A stretch of DNA of 64,000 nt from Rhizobium viscosum (GTDB taxonomy: Bacteria > Pseudomonadota > Alphaproteobacteria > Rhizobiales > Rhizobiaceae). The DNA lies in the NCBI RefSeq assembly GCF_014873945.1, contig NZ_JADBEC010000001.1, positions 744,001-808,000 on the forward strand. The letters are read 5' to 3'. The notes below the pieces were generated by a model. That model saw only the letters and a list, made by a program, of their open reading frames with translations, was not told the origin of the DNA and searched no databases. Position 1 is the first letter of the stretch. Each line of letters opens with the position of its first letter. Positions 23,235-32,887 of the stretch are shown piece by piece. A program made the position numbers and the translations under genes.

Positions 23235-24752
23235 ATGCAATGCATGTCATGGACTATGCTGGACGATCCGCTGTATCAGTTTATCGCTCTCGTTCTGCTC
23301 AGCGCCGTGGCACGGTTCATCTTCGGACGAAACCCGACCTTCCGGCTGATCGCCAATTTCGTCTTCTTTGCACTGCTGACGCTGCTGCTCATTGAGAACG
23401 AGATTGCGCCCTATACGTCAGACATGGGCAAAGCGACGGATCTTTTCCGGCGCATTTTCGTCGGGGTCGCCAAGGCGGTCTGGTGGATCGGCGGGGCGAT
23501 GGTGCTGGCAAGTTCGGTGCGGCTCTTCCTGATCTTCGAGCGCAAGCCGCGCGAGGCGCGTCTGCTGCAGGACCTCATTGTCGCCATCATCTATGTCGGC
23601 GCAGCACTTTCAGTCGTAACCTATGTCTTCGGCGCCCAGATCGGCCCTCTGATTGCGACATCGGGCGTCTTCGCCATCGTGCTCGGCCTTGCGCTACAGA
23701 GCACGCTGAACGACGTCTTCTCTGGCATCGCGCTCAATCTCGGCCGACATTACAGCGTCGGCGACTGGATCGTCCTCGACGACGGCGTGCAGGGCCGCGT
23801 GGTGGAGACGAACTGGCGTTCGACCCATCTTCTGAACGGCACCAACGACCTCGTCATCGTTCCCAACAGCGCGCTTGCCAAGGCGCGGCTGACGAACCTG
23901 ACGAGCCCCGAAGAAGCCCATGGCGTCTCGCTGAAGATCCGGGTTGTTCCCTCGATCCCACCGGCGACTATCGAAGAGACGATGCGCACGGTGCTGCTCA
24001 GCAGCAACGCCATCCTGAAATCCCCAGCCCCCGTCGTCAGCATCACGGGGCTGGACGGCAACGCCATCGAATTCGAACTCTCCTTCCGCGTCTCCGGACT
24101 GGGCGAAGCGACCGCCGCCCGGAACGAAGTCTACGATCTCGTCTATCGCCATACCAAGGCGGCAGGCCTGCAGCTTGCCGCACCCGCGGGTTCGCCGGCA
24201 ATTCCCGTTGCCGATCCGCAGGAAGAGGCCGGAAAACATCCGAACTCGGCCTGGCGCCTGCTCAATGCCATCCCGCTTTTCTCGACGCTGACGGAAGACG
24301 AGAAGGAGTCGCTTGCCGCTGACATGAAGCGGCTGAACTTCCGCAAGGACGCCCTGATTGCGACGCAGGATACATCACTGACTTCCCTGATGATCGTGCG
24401 GCGCGGCGTTGCCATCGTCGAGCGGCACGAGGGCAGCGAGGTTATCGAGCTTGCCAGAATTGCGCCGGGCGACCTGTTCGGGGAACGCGGTGTGCTGATG
24501 GGGGCGCTGGAGCCGGCCAATATCCGTGCGCTCACATCGGTCGTGGTCTACGAGATCGCCAAGGATCACCTCGCCGCGATCATGCAGGAGCGGCCGGCGC
24601 TTGCCGAAGAACTGGGTCTGCTGCTGTCGCGGCGGATCGAATCCGAGAAACATCACTTCAGCGCGGGCGTATCGGCTGAAGCCAGCCATCCGACCACGCT
24701 GACGACGCGCATCCGGCATCTGTTCCAGATCCCCCATGGCACCTGGCCGTAG
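23235..24752 (+). CDS. MscS-family mechanosensitive channel with C-terminal cNMP-binding fold
   Basis: A protein of about 505 residues in the inner membrane. Four or so hydrophobic segments (residues 10-165) end in the pore helix region IGPLIATSGVFAIVLGLALQSTLNDVFSGIALNL. The MscS beta domain follows (HYSVGDWIVLDDGVQGRVVETNWRST, VPNSALAKARLTN). Residues from about 365 form a cyclic-nucleotide-binding fold (LLNAIPLFSTLTEDEKESLA, GDLFGERGVLMG). In the phosphate-binding cassette the usual arginine is not at its expected place (EPANIRALT), so nucleotide binding is doubtful. The start is uncertain; ATGs at 23235 and 23244 are both possible. Confidence 0.85.
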   Translation: MQCMSWTMLDDPLYQFIALVLLSAVARFIFGRNPTFRLIANFVFFALLTLLLIENEIAPYTSDMGKATDLFRRIFVGVAKAVWWIGGAMVLASSVRLFLIFERKPREARLLQDLIVAIIYVGAALSVVTYVFGAQIGPLIATSGVFAIVLGLALQSTLNDVFSGIALNLGRHYSVGDWIVLDDGVQGRVVETNWRSTHLLNGTNDLVIVPNSALAKARLTNLTSPEEAHGVSLKIRVVPSIPPATIEETMRTVLLSSNAILKSPAPVVSITGLDGNAIEFELSFRVSGLGEATAARNEVYDLVYRHTKAAGLQLAAPAGSPAIPVADPQEEAGKHPNSAWRLLNAIPLFSTLTEDEKESLAADMKRLNFRKDALIATQDTSLTSLMIVRRGVAIVERHEGSEVIELARIAPGDLFGERGVLMGALEPANIRALTSVVVYEIAKDHLAAIMQERPALAEELGLLLSRRIESEKHHFSAGVSAEASHPTTLTTRIRHLFQIPHGTWP

Positions 24753-24755
24753 CGG

Positions 24756-25250
24756 TCAGCCGGCCTTTTCCTGGGCTTCCCGGTTTTTTTCGGCGTCCTC
24801 TCCGACCGTCAGCGGCCAGTCGACGACATAATCCTCGAAATCATCGACATCTACGTCGTTTTCGCTGATGGTGCGGCCGCGGGCCGAGATGCCGGCAGCG
24901 TGGACGGTTTCCGGATCCCCTGATACCAGCGGGTGCCACCAGTAGAGATCGCGGCCCTCATTGACGAGGCGATAGCCGCAGGTCGGCGGCAGCCATGCGA
25001 TCTCGGAGACATTCTCCTTGGTGAGCTGTACGCAGTCAGGCACGAAATCCCAGCGGTTCGGATAGCTGGAACATTGACAGCTCTCGCTGTCGAGCAGCTT
25101 GCAGCGGACCGAAGTGAAATAGACGTCGCCGCTATCCCATTCCTCGAGCTTGTTGAGGCAACAGAGGCCGCAGCCGTCGCAGAGGCTTTCCCACTCTTCG
25201 GCATTCATTTCGGCAAGCGTCTTGCGCTTCCAGAAGGGCAGATCGTTCAT
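24756..25250 (-). CDS. UPF0260 (YcgN-type) cysteine-cluster protein
   Basis: A protein of 164 residues typical of the YcgN/UPF0260 family. The N-terminal cluster C-x2-C-x2-C-C (Cys24, 27, 30, 31) and later cysteines in RCKLLD, CQCSSY, DCVQLT and TCGYRL suggest a bound metal or iron-sulfur centre. [22 protein letters not shown] is a family signature. Its job is unknown. It lies between the MscS gene and the penicillin-binding protein gene, reading opposite to both. Confidence 0.85.
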   Translation of the reverse strand: MNDLPFWKRKTLAEMNAEEWESLCDGCGLCCLNKLEEWDSGDVYFTSVRCKLLDSESCQCSSYPNRWDFVPDCVQLTKENVSEIAWLPPTCGYRLVNEGRDLYWWHPLVSGDPETVHAAGISARGRTISENDVDVDDFEDYVVDWPLTVGEDAEKNREAQEKAG

Positions 25251-25435
25251 CACTCGTTTCTTGCAACAGCCGCCCGCAAATTCGCGTGACGACCATTCAA
25301 CTCTCTTGTTCTTGTGCGCAAAATCAACCAATCATTCAACTTGCTCCGGCTATCCGGAGAGTTGTGGCCCCTTTCAGGCCCCGCTCGGCGTCCGGGTTCA
25401 CGGTCGCCGAGCGTGCTCAGGCGGGAATATAGGAC

Positions 25436-27619
25436 GTGCAGGATCCGGACAACCCAGATAATGGGCCAGACGAACCCGAAAAAGGGCAAGGCAGGAAGCC
25501 TCAGAAGCAGCAGTCGAAAAACCGACACCTGTTGCTGCGTATCGATTCGTGGATCGACTCGACCATCTGGAATGCTGGCTTCCGCGCCGCCGAAATCTGG
25601 GAAGACACCACCATCTTCTTCCGCCGCTTCCGCGTTCGCGGCTGGAAACGCGCGGTGTTCGAACTCGCCGGCGAAGGATTGACGCTCGGCGCCGTCGGCA
25701 TGGTGCTGATGCTGGCACTCGCCCAGCCGGCTTTCGAAGCTACCAAGGAAGACTGGCGCAACCGCGGCGATTTCGCCGTCACCTTTCTCGACCGCTACGG
25801 CAATGTCATCGGCCATCGCGGCGTGATCCATCAGAATTCCGTGCCGATCGACGAGCTGCCGGATTCGCTGATCAAATCCGTCCTCGCGACCGAAGACCGC
25901 CGCTTCTTCGACCATTTCGGCATCGACGTCGTCGGCCTCTTTCGCGCCATGGTCACCAATGCCCAGGCCGGCGAAGTCGTCCAGGGTGGTTCGACGCTGA
26001 CGCAGCAGCTCGCCAAGAACCTGTTCCTCTCCAACGAGCGCTCGATCGACCGCAAGATCACCGAGGCTTTCCTGGCGCTGTGGCTCGAAGCCAATCTCTC
26101 CAAGAAAGAGATCCTCGCGACCTATCTCGACCGCGCCTATATGGGCGGCGGCACATTCGGGGCCGCGGCTGCGGCGCAATTCTATTTCGGCAAGAACATC
26201 ACCGACGTGAATCTGGCCGAATCCGCCATGCTCGCCGGCCTCTTCAAAGCACCGGCAAAATATGCCCCGCATGTGAACCTGCCGGCGGCGCGTGCCCGCG
26301 CCAACGAGGTGCTGACCAACCTCGTCCAGAGCGGGCTGATGACCGAGGGACAGGTGATTGCGGCGCGGCGTAATCCCGCCACCGTCGTCGACCGCAACGA
26401 GGTGGAATCGCCGGACTTCTTCCTCGATTGGGCCTTCGACGAGGTGCAGCGCCTGTCACCGCGCTTCCATCAGCGCTCGCTGATCGTGCGCACCACGATC
26501 GACATGGGCATCCAGCAGGCGGCGGACGATTCCGTCGAGACGTCGCTGCGCGAATATGGCGAGGCCTATCACGCCAAACAGGGCGCGATGGTGATGATCG
26601 AAAACGGCGGTGCCGTGCGCGCCATGGTCGGTGGACGCGACTATGGCGAGAGCCAGTTCAACCGCGCCACCAAGGCGCTGCGCCAGCCGGGCTCCTCCTT
26701 CAAGGTCTATACCTATTCGGTGGCCATGGAGAGCGGGATGACGCCGAAGACGACGATCATCGACGCGCCCATCTCCTGGGGCAACTGGAGCCCGCACAAT
26801 TACGCAAACCGCTATGCCGGGCGTATCACGCTGGAAACCGCGGTCGCCCAGTCGATCAATACCATTCCGGTGCGCCTTGCCAAGGAAAAGCTCGGCATTC
26901 AGCCGATCCGCGCCATGGCCAAGGCCATGGGCGTCGAAACGCCGATCCGCGACGACGTGACGATCCCGATCGGCACGTCCGAGGTGACGGTGCTTGATCA
27001 GGCAACGGCCTATGCGGTGTTCCCGACCGGCGGCTACCAGTCCCGCCGTCATGGCATCACGCAGATCCTCGATTACGATGGCGACGTTCTCTACGATTTC
27101 GATCGCGACGAACCACCCGCCCAACGGGTGCTTTCCGAACAGGCGGACAGCTACATGAACCAGATGCTGTCGCGGGTGCCCTATGTGGGTACAGCGCGAA
27201 AGGCAGCCCTCGACAACGGCGTCGTTACCGCCGGCAAGACGGGGACGACGCAGGCCTATCGCGATGCCTGGTTCGTGGGCTTTACCGGCAACTATACCTG
27301 CGCCGTCTGGTTCGGGAACGACGACTACACGTCGACCAACAACATGACCGGCGGTTCGCTGCCCGCCATGACGTTCAAGCGCGCCATGGACTATGCCCAT
27401 CAGGGCGTCACGCTGAGGGCCATTCCGGGCATCGAAAACCCGCTGCCATCCGAAGAGGATGTCGCCAAGGCCCAGGCTAGCAAGCCGAAGGACGGCGTCC
27501 CGACCCTCATTCGCCCGCGTATGCTCTCGGTGCAATCGACAACCATTCTCAAGGGCATCGGCGAAAAGCTGAAGGATGCTGCACCGCTTGAAGTGCAGAA
27601 GGTGGCGAGCGCAGAGTGA
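25436..27619 (+). CDS. Bifunctional penicillin-binding protein (PBP1a class)
   Basis: A protein of 727 residues. A charged cytoplasmic leader (1-75) is followed by one membrane segment (about 78-98). The glycosyltransferase family 51 domain has ATEDRRFFDHFGID (Glu153 as base) and QGGSTLTQQLAKN. The transpeptidase domain has SSFK (Ser420 nucleophile, Lys423), SIN (473-475) and KTGTT (601-605). It polymerises and cross-links peptidoglycan in the periplasm. The start codon is GTG, with AGGA only just before it, so translation may be weak or start elsewhere. The C-terminal tail is short and lacks added domains. Confidence 0.9.
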   Translation: MQDPDNPDNGPDEPEKGQGRKPQKQQSKNRHLLLRIDSWIDSTIWNAGFRAAEIWEDTTIFFRRFRVRGWKRAVFELAGEGLTLGAVGMVLMLALAQPAFEATKEDWRNRGDFAVTFLDRYGNVIGHRGVIHQNSVPIDELPDSLIKSVLATEDRRFFDHFGIDVVGLFRAMVTNAQAGEVVQGGSTLTQQLAKNLFLSNERSIDRKITEAFLALWLEANLSKKEILATYLDRAYMGGGTFGAAAAAQFYFGKNITDVNLAESAMLAGLFKAPAKYAPHVNLPAARARANEVLTNLVQSGLMTEGQVIAARRNPATVVDRNEVESPDFFLDWAFDEVQRLSPRFHQRSLIVRTTIDMGIQQAADDSVETSLREYGEAYHAKQGAMVMIENGGAVRAMVGGRDYGESQFNRATKALRQPGSSFKVYTYSVAMESGMTPKTTIIDAPISWGNWSPHNYANRYAGRITLETAVAQSINTIPVRLAKEKLGIQPIRAMAKAMGVETPIRDDVTIPIGTSEVTVLDQATAYAVFPTGGYQSRRHGITQILDYDGDVLYDFDRDEPPAQRVLSEQADSYMNQMLSRVPYVGTARKAALDNGVVTAGKTGTTQAYRDAWFVGFTGNYTCAVWFGNDDYTSTNNMTGGSLPAMTFKRAMDYAHQGVTLRAIPGIENPLPSEEDVAKAQASKPKDGVPTLIRPRMLSVQSTTILKGIGEKLKDAAPLEVQKVASAE

Positions 27620-27748
27620 TGCTTCCGCTATTTTAGTCAAACCAACATCCGGTTTGCCAAGACTTGGGGGACACATCGCCTCACGGCATTCCACCCTGCC
27701 AGAATCAGTGGTAACCCTTTCAACTGATTTGATCTTCAAGGGCGCAAG

Positions 27749-28336
27749 GTGTTTCGGTTTCCCCTTTTCATCCTGATCACGCTGATCGTCGCCTTCGGCG
27801 GCGGCATTGTGATTTCGCTTTATGCGCTGGATGCGACGCAGGGATTTGGGGCGATCAAGCTCGGGGCGTGGGAGGCCTTTCCGGAACTCCAGACCGTCGA
27901 CGCCGACCCCTATGCGAAATCGCACCGCGCGCGCGCCGGAAAGCTGCTCTATGGCAGCGCCGAAGGTCTGACCTTTACAGCAAGTGTCGACGATAACGGC
28001 GAGCGGCTGAATGCCGCCTGCCACTACCGCATCATCGGCCAGACGCCGCCGGCGCGGCTGTGGACGCTGTTTACCGCCGACAATGCCGGCAACCCCGCCT
28101 CGCTGCAGCAGTCCCTGCCGGCGGCGCTGAATTCATGGACGGTGCTGCGCCAGCCGGACAGCAGCTTCACCATCGACATCTCATCACATGCCCGGCCCGG
28201 CAACTGGCTGGCGCTCCCGCAGGCCGGCACGTTCCGGCTGGTACTGACGCTGTTCGACACGCCGACAGCCGGCAGCTCCGGGGTGATCGACCTCTCCATG
28301 CCGAAGCTCACCAAGATCGGGTGCGGCAATGCTTAG
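27749..28336 (+). CDS. DUF1214 domain membrane-anchored protein
   Basis: A protein of 195 residues with one N-terminal membrane helix (FRFPLFILITLIVAFGGG) and a DUF1214 domain ending SHARPGNWLALPQAGTFRLVLTLFDTP, which is the family's conserved NWLP-like tail. DUF1214 usually sits with DUF1254, either fused or as neighbours, as here. The GTG start at 27749 gives the best N-terminus. The stop overlaps the next start by 8 bp. Function unknown; probably envelope-facing. Confidence 0.75.
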   Translation: MFRFPLFILITLIVAFGGGIVISLYALDATQGFGAIKLGAWEAFPELQTVDADPYAKSHRARAGKLLYGSAEGLTFTASVDDNGERLNAACHYRIIGQTPPARLWTLFTADNAGNPASLQQSLPAALNSWTVLRQPDSSFTIDISSHARPGNWLALPQAGTFRLVLTLFDTPTAGSSGVIDLSMPKLTKIGCGNA

Positions 28337-28877
28337 GGTGTTCTTCGCTCTCCTCGCCGGGCTTTTCGGTGCAGCACTTCTGCACCTCGTCATCATTCTC
28401 GCGCTGCCGCACTTCACGGGTCGCGATGCGGCGACGCGTGTGGAGGCGGAGGGCGATCCGAACAATTTCTATCTGTTGACCGGGCGCTATGACGAGGCAG
28501 GGCTTGCCAATGGCGATCCCTTCATGCGCACCGCCGTCTGCTCCTTCGATGTGAGCGAGGCGCCGGTGCACTTCACCGCCAAGGGCAACGTGCCCTTCTG
28601 GTCGATGGCGATCTATGACAGCGCCTCAAACGAGGTCTTCAGTATGAACGACCGCACCTCCGTCGGCGGTGCGCTCGATGTTGTCGCGGCAAGCCCGATC
28701 CAATTGACGGACCTCCGCAAGAACCTGCCGCAAGAACTGCAGCAGACGATCATGGTGGAGATGGCGCATCCCGAGGGCTATGCAGTGCTGCGCACGCTGG
28801 CGCCGCAGGCAAGCTTTGACGAAGCTGCGCGCGCCTTCCTGACAGAAGCGGGCTGCGACGAGATCGACGCCCGCTAA
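28329..28877 (+). CDS. DUF1254 domain membrane-anchored protein
   Basis: A protein of 182 residues with an N-terminal membrane helix (LRVFFALLAGLFGAALLHLVIIL) and a DUF1254-type domain (DPNNFYLLTGRYD, MRTAVCSFDVSEAPVHF, FWSMAIYDSASNEVFSMNDRT). It overlaps the DUF1214 gene and is surely in the same operon. In other bacteria both domains form one protein, so the pair may act as a complex. Function unknown. Confidence 0.75.
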   Translation: MLRVFFALLAGLFGAALLHLVIILALPHFTGRDAATRVEAEGDPNNFYLLTGRYDEAGLANGDPFMRTAVCSFDVSEAPVHFTAKGNVPFWSMAIYDSASNEVFSMNDRTSVGGALDVVAASPIQLTDLRKNLPQELQQTIMVEMAHPEGYAVLRTLAPQASFDEAARAFLTEAGCDEIDAR

Positions 28878-28878
28878 A

Positions 28879-28938
28879 GCATGTCGCGCAAAAGTGTGCA
28901 GCAGTTTTGCGATAACGACATGCGTCAAACAAGGACTT
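28879..28938. repeat. Palindromic intergenic repeat, second family
   Basis: Outer arms GCATGTCG (28879-28886) and CGACATGC (28916-28923) enclose inner GCAAAA and TTTTGC. The element begins 2 bases after the DUF1254 stop. I recognise this as a repeat type frequent between rhizobial genes; it shares the GCAAAA...TTTTGC core with the RIME1-like copies but differs outside it. It may also end the transcript as a hairpin, though the T run is poor. Confidence 0.55.
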
Positions 28939-28998
28939 AAAGAGTGGTGAGCGGATCTGGAAGATCGCGACAACACACTTTAAGGTTGTTTTCGTCGG

Positions 28999-29169
28999 TT
29001 ACTTATTCTTGACGCGCGGCGCAGAATGCGCCGGATTTTTCTTCGGGGTTTCGACAATCCGTTCGTAACGGACGCCGGTGAACCAGAGGATTTTTGCTTC
29101 GCCGGGCTCCCTGCCCGTGCGGCGCGGCGCCTCGCGCAACCGGTCCGCCAATGCGACTACAATTGCCAT
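28999..29169 (-). CDS. Small conserved rhizobial protein, unknown function
   Basis: A protein of 56 residues: MAIVVALADRLREA at the start and EAKILWFTGVRYER in the middle, a pattern I recall from short proteins in Rhizobium genomes. GGAGACGAGA before ATG 29169 supports translation; an ATG at 29181 is also in frame. It has no membrane segment and a basic tail. It stands alone. Confidence 0.6.
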   Translation of the reverse strand: MAIVVALADRLREAPRRTGREPGEAKILWFTGVRYERIVETPKKNPAHSAPRVKNK

Positions 29170-29711
29170 TCTCGTCTCCATGCACTGCCCGAGACGGATG
29201 AACTTGCGATGGATTTCACCCTGCCCGCCATGCTGCGGGCCAGCGCGTCCTCAAGCGCCGGATGAACCGGACCGAGGGCATTCGCGCCTTTCTCACGGCA
29301 CCTGATCGAAATACCGTGATGTTGCGGAGCTTCCACGATCCGTATTCCCCAAATCGCGTCGTTCCTGTCCGAATTGAGACACACGACCGTTAACAGATTA
29401 CTAATATTCAGCCACTGCTCTCAGCAGTCTGCTCGACGTTGAGATAACGCGCAGAATGGTTGTTTGGTTTCAGTCGCGGAAAAGAAAAGACGGGCTGAAA
29501 GCCGCTCGATAAAATTAGAGATAATTCACATAGTTAACAGTTCTTCTCCGCTGAAGCGTCCGTTGGTCCGCAGGTGTTGCAAATATGCGTCACAAAAATA
29601 TTAATTGCGACAAGGGTGGATGGGTGTATCCTGATCCTATCGGCCAAGAGTTTTAAGGCGATGGCCGCCTGGGAGATTATACGTGCTCTTGCCGTAATGC
29701 GGAGAGCAGCC
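29170..29711. other. Long divergent spacer without a recognised gene
   Basis: About 540 bp between two divergent small genes. The half next to 28999-29169 is GC-rich; the half from about 29390 is AT-rich and should hold promoters. I see no convincing gene, repeat or terminator. A short RNA gene here cannot be excluded. Confidence 0.4.
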
Positions 29712-29918
29712 ATGTCCTTTCTGTATAACTCCGCCTTCACCTCAGAAGATTTGGATGTGCTGCGCGGTGCGCTGGATGCGTGGTGCGCGGAAAAGCATAT
29801 CGACATCAGAAGTGTCGAAGCGCAGTTCGCTGCTTCGACCGCGCTCGACCTTTACCAGTCGGGCCACGACGATCACGACAAACTGCTGTCTGCACTCAGA
29901 GGCCGTAAGGTCCTTTAG
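29712..29918 (+). CDS. Small conserved hypothetical protein
   Basis: A protein of 68 residues (MSFLYNSAFTSEDLDVLRGALDAW at the start, shown only in part) ending GHDDHDKLLSALRGRKVL. It is acidic in the first half and predicted helical. The ATG at 29712 has GGAG 8 bases before it; a longer frame to 29574 includes AT-rich, poorly coding sequence. It looks like a small rhizobial protein family, function unknown. Confidence 0.6.
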   Translation: MSFLYNSAFTSEDLDVLRGALDAWCAEKHIDIRSVEAQFAASTALDLYQSGHDDHDKLLSALRGRKVL

Positions 29919-30237
29919 ATTATTTGCCGGCTATTTATCTACATCTTTAAAAACTGAAAATCGGCCCGCTTCCGGGGCGTTCAATTTTATTTTGCCGGCT
30001 CACCAATCAACGACACGCGAAACGTGTATTTTTCTGTTGCATTTTAATAGAATCTTCAGCATCCATTAACCGTGCCGGTGTAGGATTTGTTCATAACCGT
30101 ATGTCTGACATGCGTCCCGCCAGCGTTTGTCGGTCCACGGTCTCCCGCTTGTTCTGCGTTTTCAGGGTGTGCTTGTGCGTGACCGGTTTCGAGACCTAGA
30201 GGGCCCTTTGGCCATCAGGAAGAAGGACGTGGTGTTA
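29919..30237. other. AT-rich spacer with a possible weak terminator
   Basis: About 320 bp with no gene recognised. At 30013-30027 ACACG and CGTGT pair over a 5-base loop and are followed by ATTTTT, a weak terminator for the small gene upstream. The last 100 bp are GC-rich and should contain the promoter and leader of the DUF2336 gene. Confidence 0.35.
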
Positions 30238-31224
30238 ATGGCGACTGTCAGCAGTTTCGAGAACCTGTCGCATCCGACACGCTCCGAACTGCGCCAGTTT
30301 GCCGAACTCTTCATGCCGCTTTTCCAGGCCTCTTCCGAAGAGGCAAGGCGTCAGGCCGTAGCCGCCCTTTCCCAGTGCGCGAATATGCCGGCAGCAGTCG
30401 CACTCTTCATCGGCAACCAGCCGATCGAAGTCGCCGCTCCTTTCCTCACCTCCTCCAAGGCAATCAGCGACGACACGCTGATCACTATTGCCCGCACCCA
30501 TGGTGCTGCGCATGTGAAGGCGATCGTCAGCCGTGATTCCCTGTCACCCAAGGTGATCGATGCGCTGGTGGCGCTGCGCCAGGCCGAGCCCCGCTCATCC
30601 GCCGCCACACCTGCCGAACAGCCGGCCATGCCGCTTTCGCCGATGCCTGCTGCAACCGAAGCGGACCAGGAGGAAACACAGCGTCTTGCCAATGAAGAGG
30701 CGCTGCGCGAGCGCATCCGCGGCCTTGCCGGCCATCTCGGCCGCAATGATGAGGACCGGCTCGGCCTTCGCTCACTGTCCGATATCCAGGAGGCGCTGCT
30801 GGTGCGCTTTGCCCGCTCACGGGAAGCCACGCATTTCGCCACCGCACTTGCCGATGCACTGTCGGCCAGCCGATGGCTTGCCGAGCGCATCATGCTCGAT
30901 CTCTCGGGCCAGCAGCTCGCCACCACCTTGACGAGCCTCGGCATGGACTTCCTCGATTCCGTCTTCGTGCTGGAAAAACTCTATCCACATCTTGCCGAAG
31001 TGCAGCACAATGTCAGCCGCGCCTTCCTCGTCCTCGATGCGTTGGACCCGGAAGAGTGCCATTCCCGCGTCGAGGCCTGGCGGCGGGCCGACAGCTACAC
31101 CTACAATCGGGACCGTCCGGCCGCTGCTGAGCCGGCTCCCGCAGCCCAGACGCAGGCTCCCGCCTATCGATTCATCCGGCAGGCGCCGCTGCGCGACCTC
31201 AAGAGCGTCAACCGGGCGCGCTAA
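30238..31224 (+). CDS. DUF2336 domain protein
   Basis: A protein of 328 residues, largely helical and alanine-rich, of the DUF2336 family found in alphaproteobacteria. Repeat-like helices in the first 110 residues (SHPTRSELRQFAELFMPLF, ALFIGNQPIEVAAPFLTSS) resemble HEAT-like packing. A proline/alanine linker near 115-140 precedes a second helical domain. AAGGA lies 11 bases before ATG 30238. It stands alone in its transcription unit. No function is known to me. Confidence 0.75.
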   Translation: MATVSSFENLSHPTRSELRQFAELFMPLFQASSEEARRQAVAALSQCANMPAAVALFIGNQPIEVAAPFLTSSKAISDDTLITIARTHGAAHVKAIVSRDSLSPKVIDALVALRQAEPRSSAATPAEQPAMPLSPMPAATEADQEETQRLANEEALRERIRGLAGHLGRNDEDRLGLRSLSDIQEALLVRFARSREATHFATALADALSASRWLAERIMLDLSGQQLATTLTSLGMDFLDSVFVLEKLYPHLAEVQHNVSRAFLVLDALDPEECHSRVEAWRRADSYTYNRDRPAAAEPAPAAQTQAPAYRFIRQAPLRDLKSVNRAR

Positions 31225-31300
31225 AGAAGCGTTTACGACCCACGGTATCGGAAAACCTGACGCGTCGATTCAACGAGTCAGAGCATCTTTGGTGAGGGCT

Positions 31301-32887
31301 TCAGCGCGCCGGCAACTCGAGCCGACGCGTGATGCCGACCATCTCCAGAAACACCTCGTCATGGCTGACAATCAGCAGCGCGCCGTCATAGGCTCTGAGG
31401 CCTGCTTCGACGGCAGCGATGGAATCGATGTCGAGGTGGTTGGTCGGCTCGTCGAGGATCAGCAGCGACGGCGGCGTCGCACCGCCGAGAACGCAGGCTA
31501 GGCCGGCGCGCAAAAGCTGGCCTCCCGACAAAGTAGAGACGATCTGCAGCGCCGCGTCCGCCCGGAACATGAAGCGGGCGAGTGCTGCGCGGCAGGCATT
31601 CTCGTCCGATTGCGGGTTCAGCCGCCGGAAATTGTCGCGGATCGAGGTCTTGGGGTCGAGCAGGCTGACGCGCTGGTCGAGCATCGAGACGGAGGTCAGC
31701 ACGCGGACCGTTCCTTCCCACGGCTGGAGATCACCTGAAATCAACGCAAGCAACGTCGTCTTGCCCGAGCCGTTCGGGCCGGTGACGGCAATACGTTCGG
31801 GGCCGGTGACCTCAAAGGACTGTTTGCGGATGATGGGCTTCTCCGCCTCGTAGCCGGCAGTGACGGCATCGATCCTCAGCACCGATCTGCCTGGCGGCAG
31901 GCCGGTCGAGGGCAGCTTGACAGAGAGCGGCTGCAGGATCTCGATGCGCCTGCGCGCCTCCTCGGCATCCGCAAGCGCCTGCGTGTGACGCCGTTCGGCG
32001 AGGCGGGCATTCTCGCCACTGGTATTCTCCGCCTGCCGCTTCAGGCCGCCGGCAACGATGCGCGGCATATCACCCTTGGCCGCTTTCTTCTTGCCGGCGC
32101 TGTCCTTGCGAGCCTTGCGCTCAGCCGTTTCCTGCGCGCTGCGGGCGACCTCCGCCACACGTTTTTTGGCGTCCGCCAGATCGTGTTCGGCGGCAGCAAG
32201 ATCAAGCGCCTTGCGGGCGCGGTAATCGCTCCAGTTTCCGCCGTAGCGGGTGGCGCCCAAAGTCGTCAGCTCGACAATGGCATCCATCGTCTCCAGCAGT
32301 TCGCGGTCATGGCTGACGATCAGGGCGCCGTGGCGCCAGCCGCCGAGAAGCGAAATCACCGCTTCTCGCCCATCCCGGTCCAGATTGTTGGTCGGCTCGT
32401 CGAGGATGAGGAAATCCGGATCTTCGAAGATCAGGGCGGCGAGTGCCGCGCGGGTGCGCTGGCCGCCGGAGAGCGCTGCCAGCAGCGTCTGCGGCACGGC
32501 GATGAGACCGGCACGTTCCAGTGCGGCTTCCATGCGCGCTTCGAGCGCCCAGTCAGCGGAAGCGAGTTCATCGCCGCTCGCTTCGCCGCCTTCAGCGCGG
32601 CGGAGAATGGCAAGTGCCTGCGTTGCACCGAAGAGATCGGCGACCGTTTCATCCGGCCCGACCTGCACACTCTGGCGCAGTATGCCTATGGTGCCGGATA
32701 CGGCAACGGAGCCGGTCTGTGGCTGCAGTTCGCCGGCGACCAGCTTCAGAAGCGTTGTCTTGCCGACGCCGTTGCGACCGACGAGGCCGGCGCGCTCAGC
32801 GTTGAAGCTCAGATCGATATTGGAAAAAAGCGGCCAGCCGTCAGGCGTGGACCACGAAAGATTGGAAAGTGTAATGGATGCAGGCAT
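31301..32887 (-). CDS. ABC-F family ATPase
   Basis: A protein of 528 residues with two ABC domains: Walker A GRNGVGKTT and GPNGSGKTT, signatures LSGGQRTR and LSGGQLLR, Walker B LILDEPTNNLD and LILDEPTNHLD. The linker is long, charged and coiled-coil-like (KKRVAEVARSAQETAERKAR), and no membrane segment is present. It differs clearly from the ABC-F at 10862-12484, so the two are not recent copies. Role: translation factor on the ribosome. ATG 32887 follows GGGGATTTCT; an ATG at 32905 is an alternative. Confidence 0.9.
   Translation of the reverse strand: MPASITLSNLSWSTPDGWPLFSNIDLSFNAERAGLVGRNGVGKTTLLKLVAGELQPQTGSVAVSGTIGILRQSVQVGPDETVADLFGATQALAILRRAEGGEASGDELASADWALEARMEAALERAGLIAVPQTLLAALSGGQRTRAALAALIFEDPDFLILDEPTNNLDRDGREAVISLLGGWRHGALIVSHDRELLETMDAIVELTTLGATRYGGNWSDYRARKALDLAAAEHDLADAKKRVAEVARSAQETAERKARKDSAGKKKAAKGDMPRIVAGGLKRQAENTSGENARLAERRHTQALADAEEARRRIEILQPLSVKLPSTGLPPGRSVLRIDAVTAGYEAEKPIIRKQSFEVTGPERIAVTGPNGSGKTTLLALISGDLQPWEGTVRVLTSVSMLDQRVSLLDPKTSIRDNFRRLNPQSDENACRAALARFMFRADAALQIVSTLSGGQLLRAGLACVLGGATPPSLLILDEPTNHLDIDSIAAVEAGLRAYDGALLIVSHDEVFLEMVGITRRLELPAR

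Noticed and set aside
26456..28024. 522-codon open frame opposite the penicillin-binding protein gene
   Set aside because: Antisense to a clear PBP with all catalytic motifs; the sequence is a low-complexity GC shadow.
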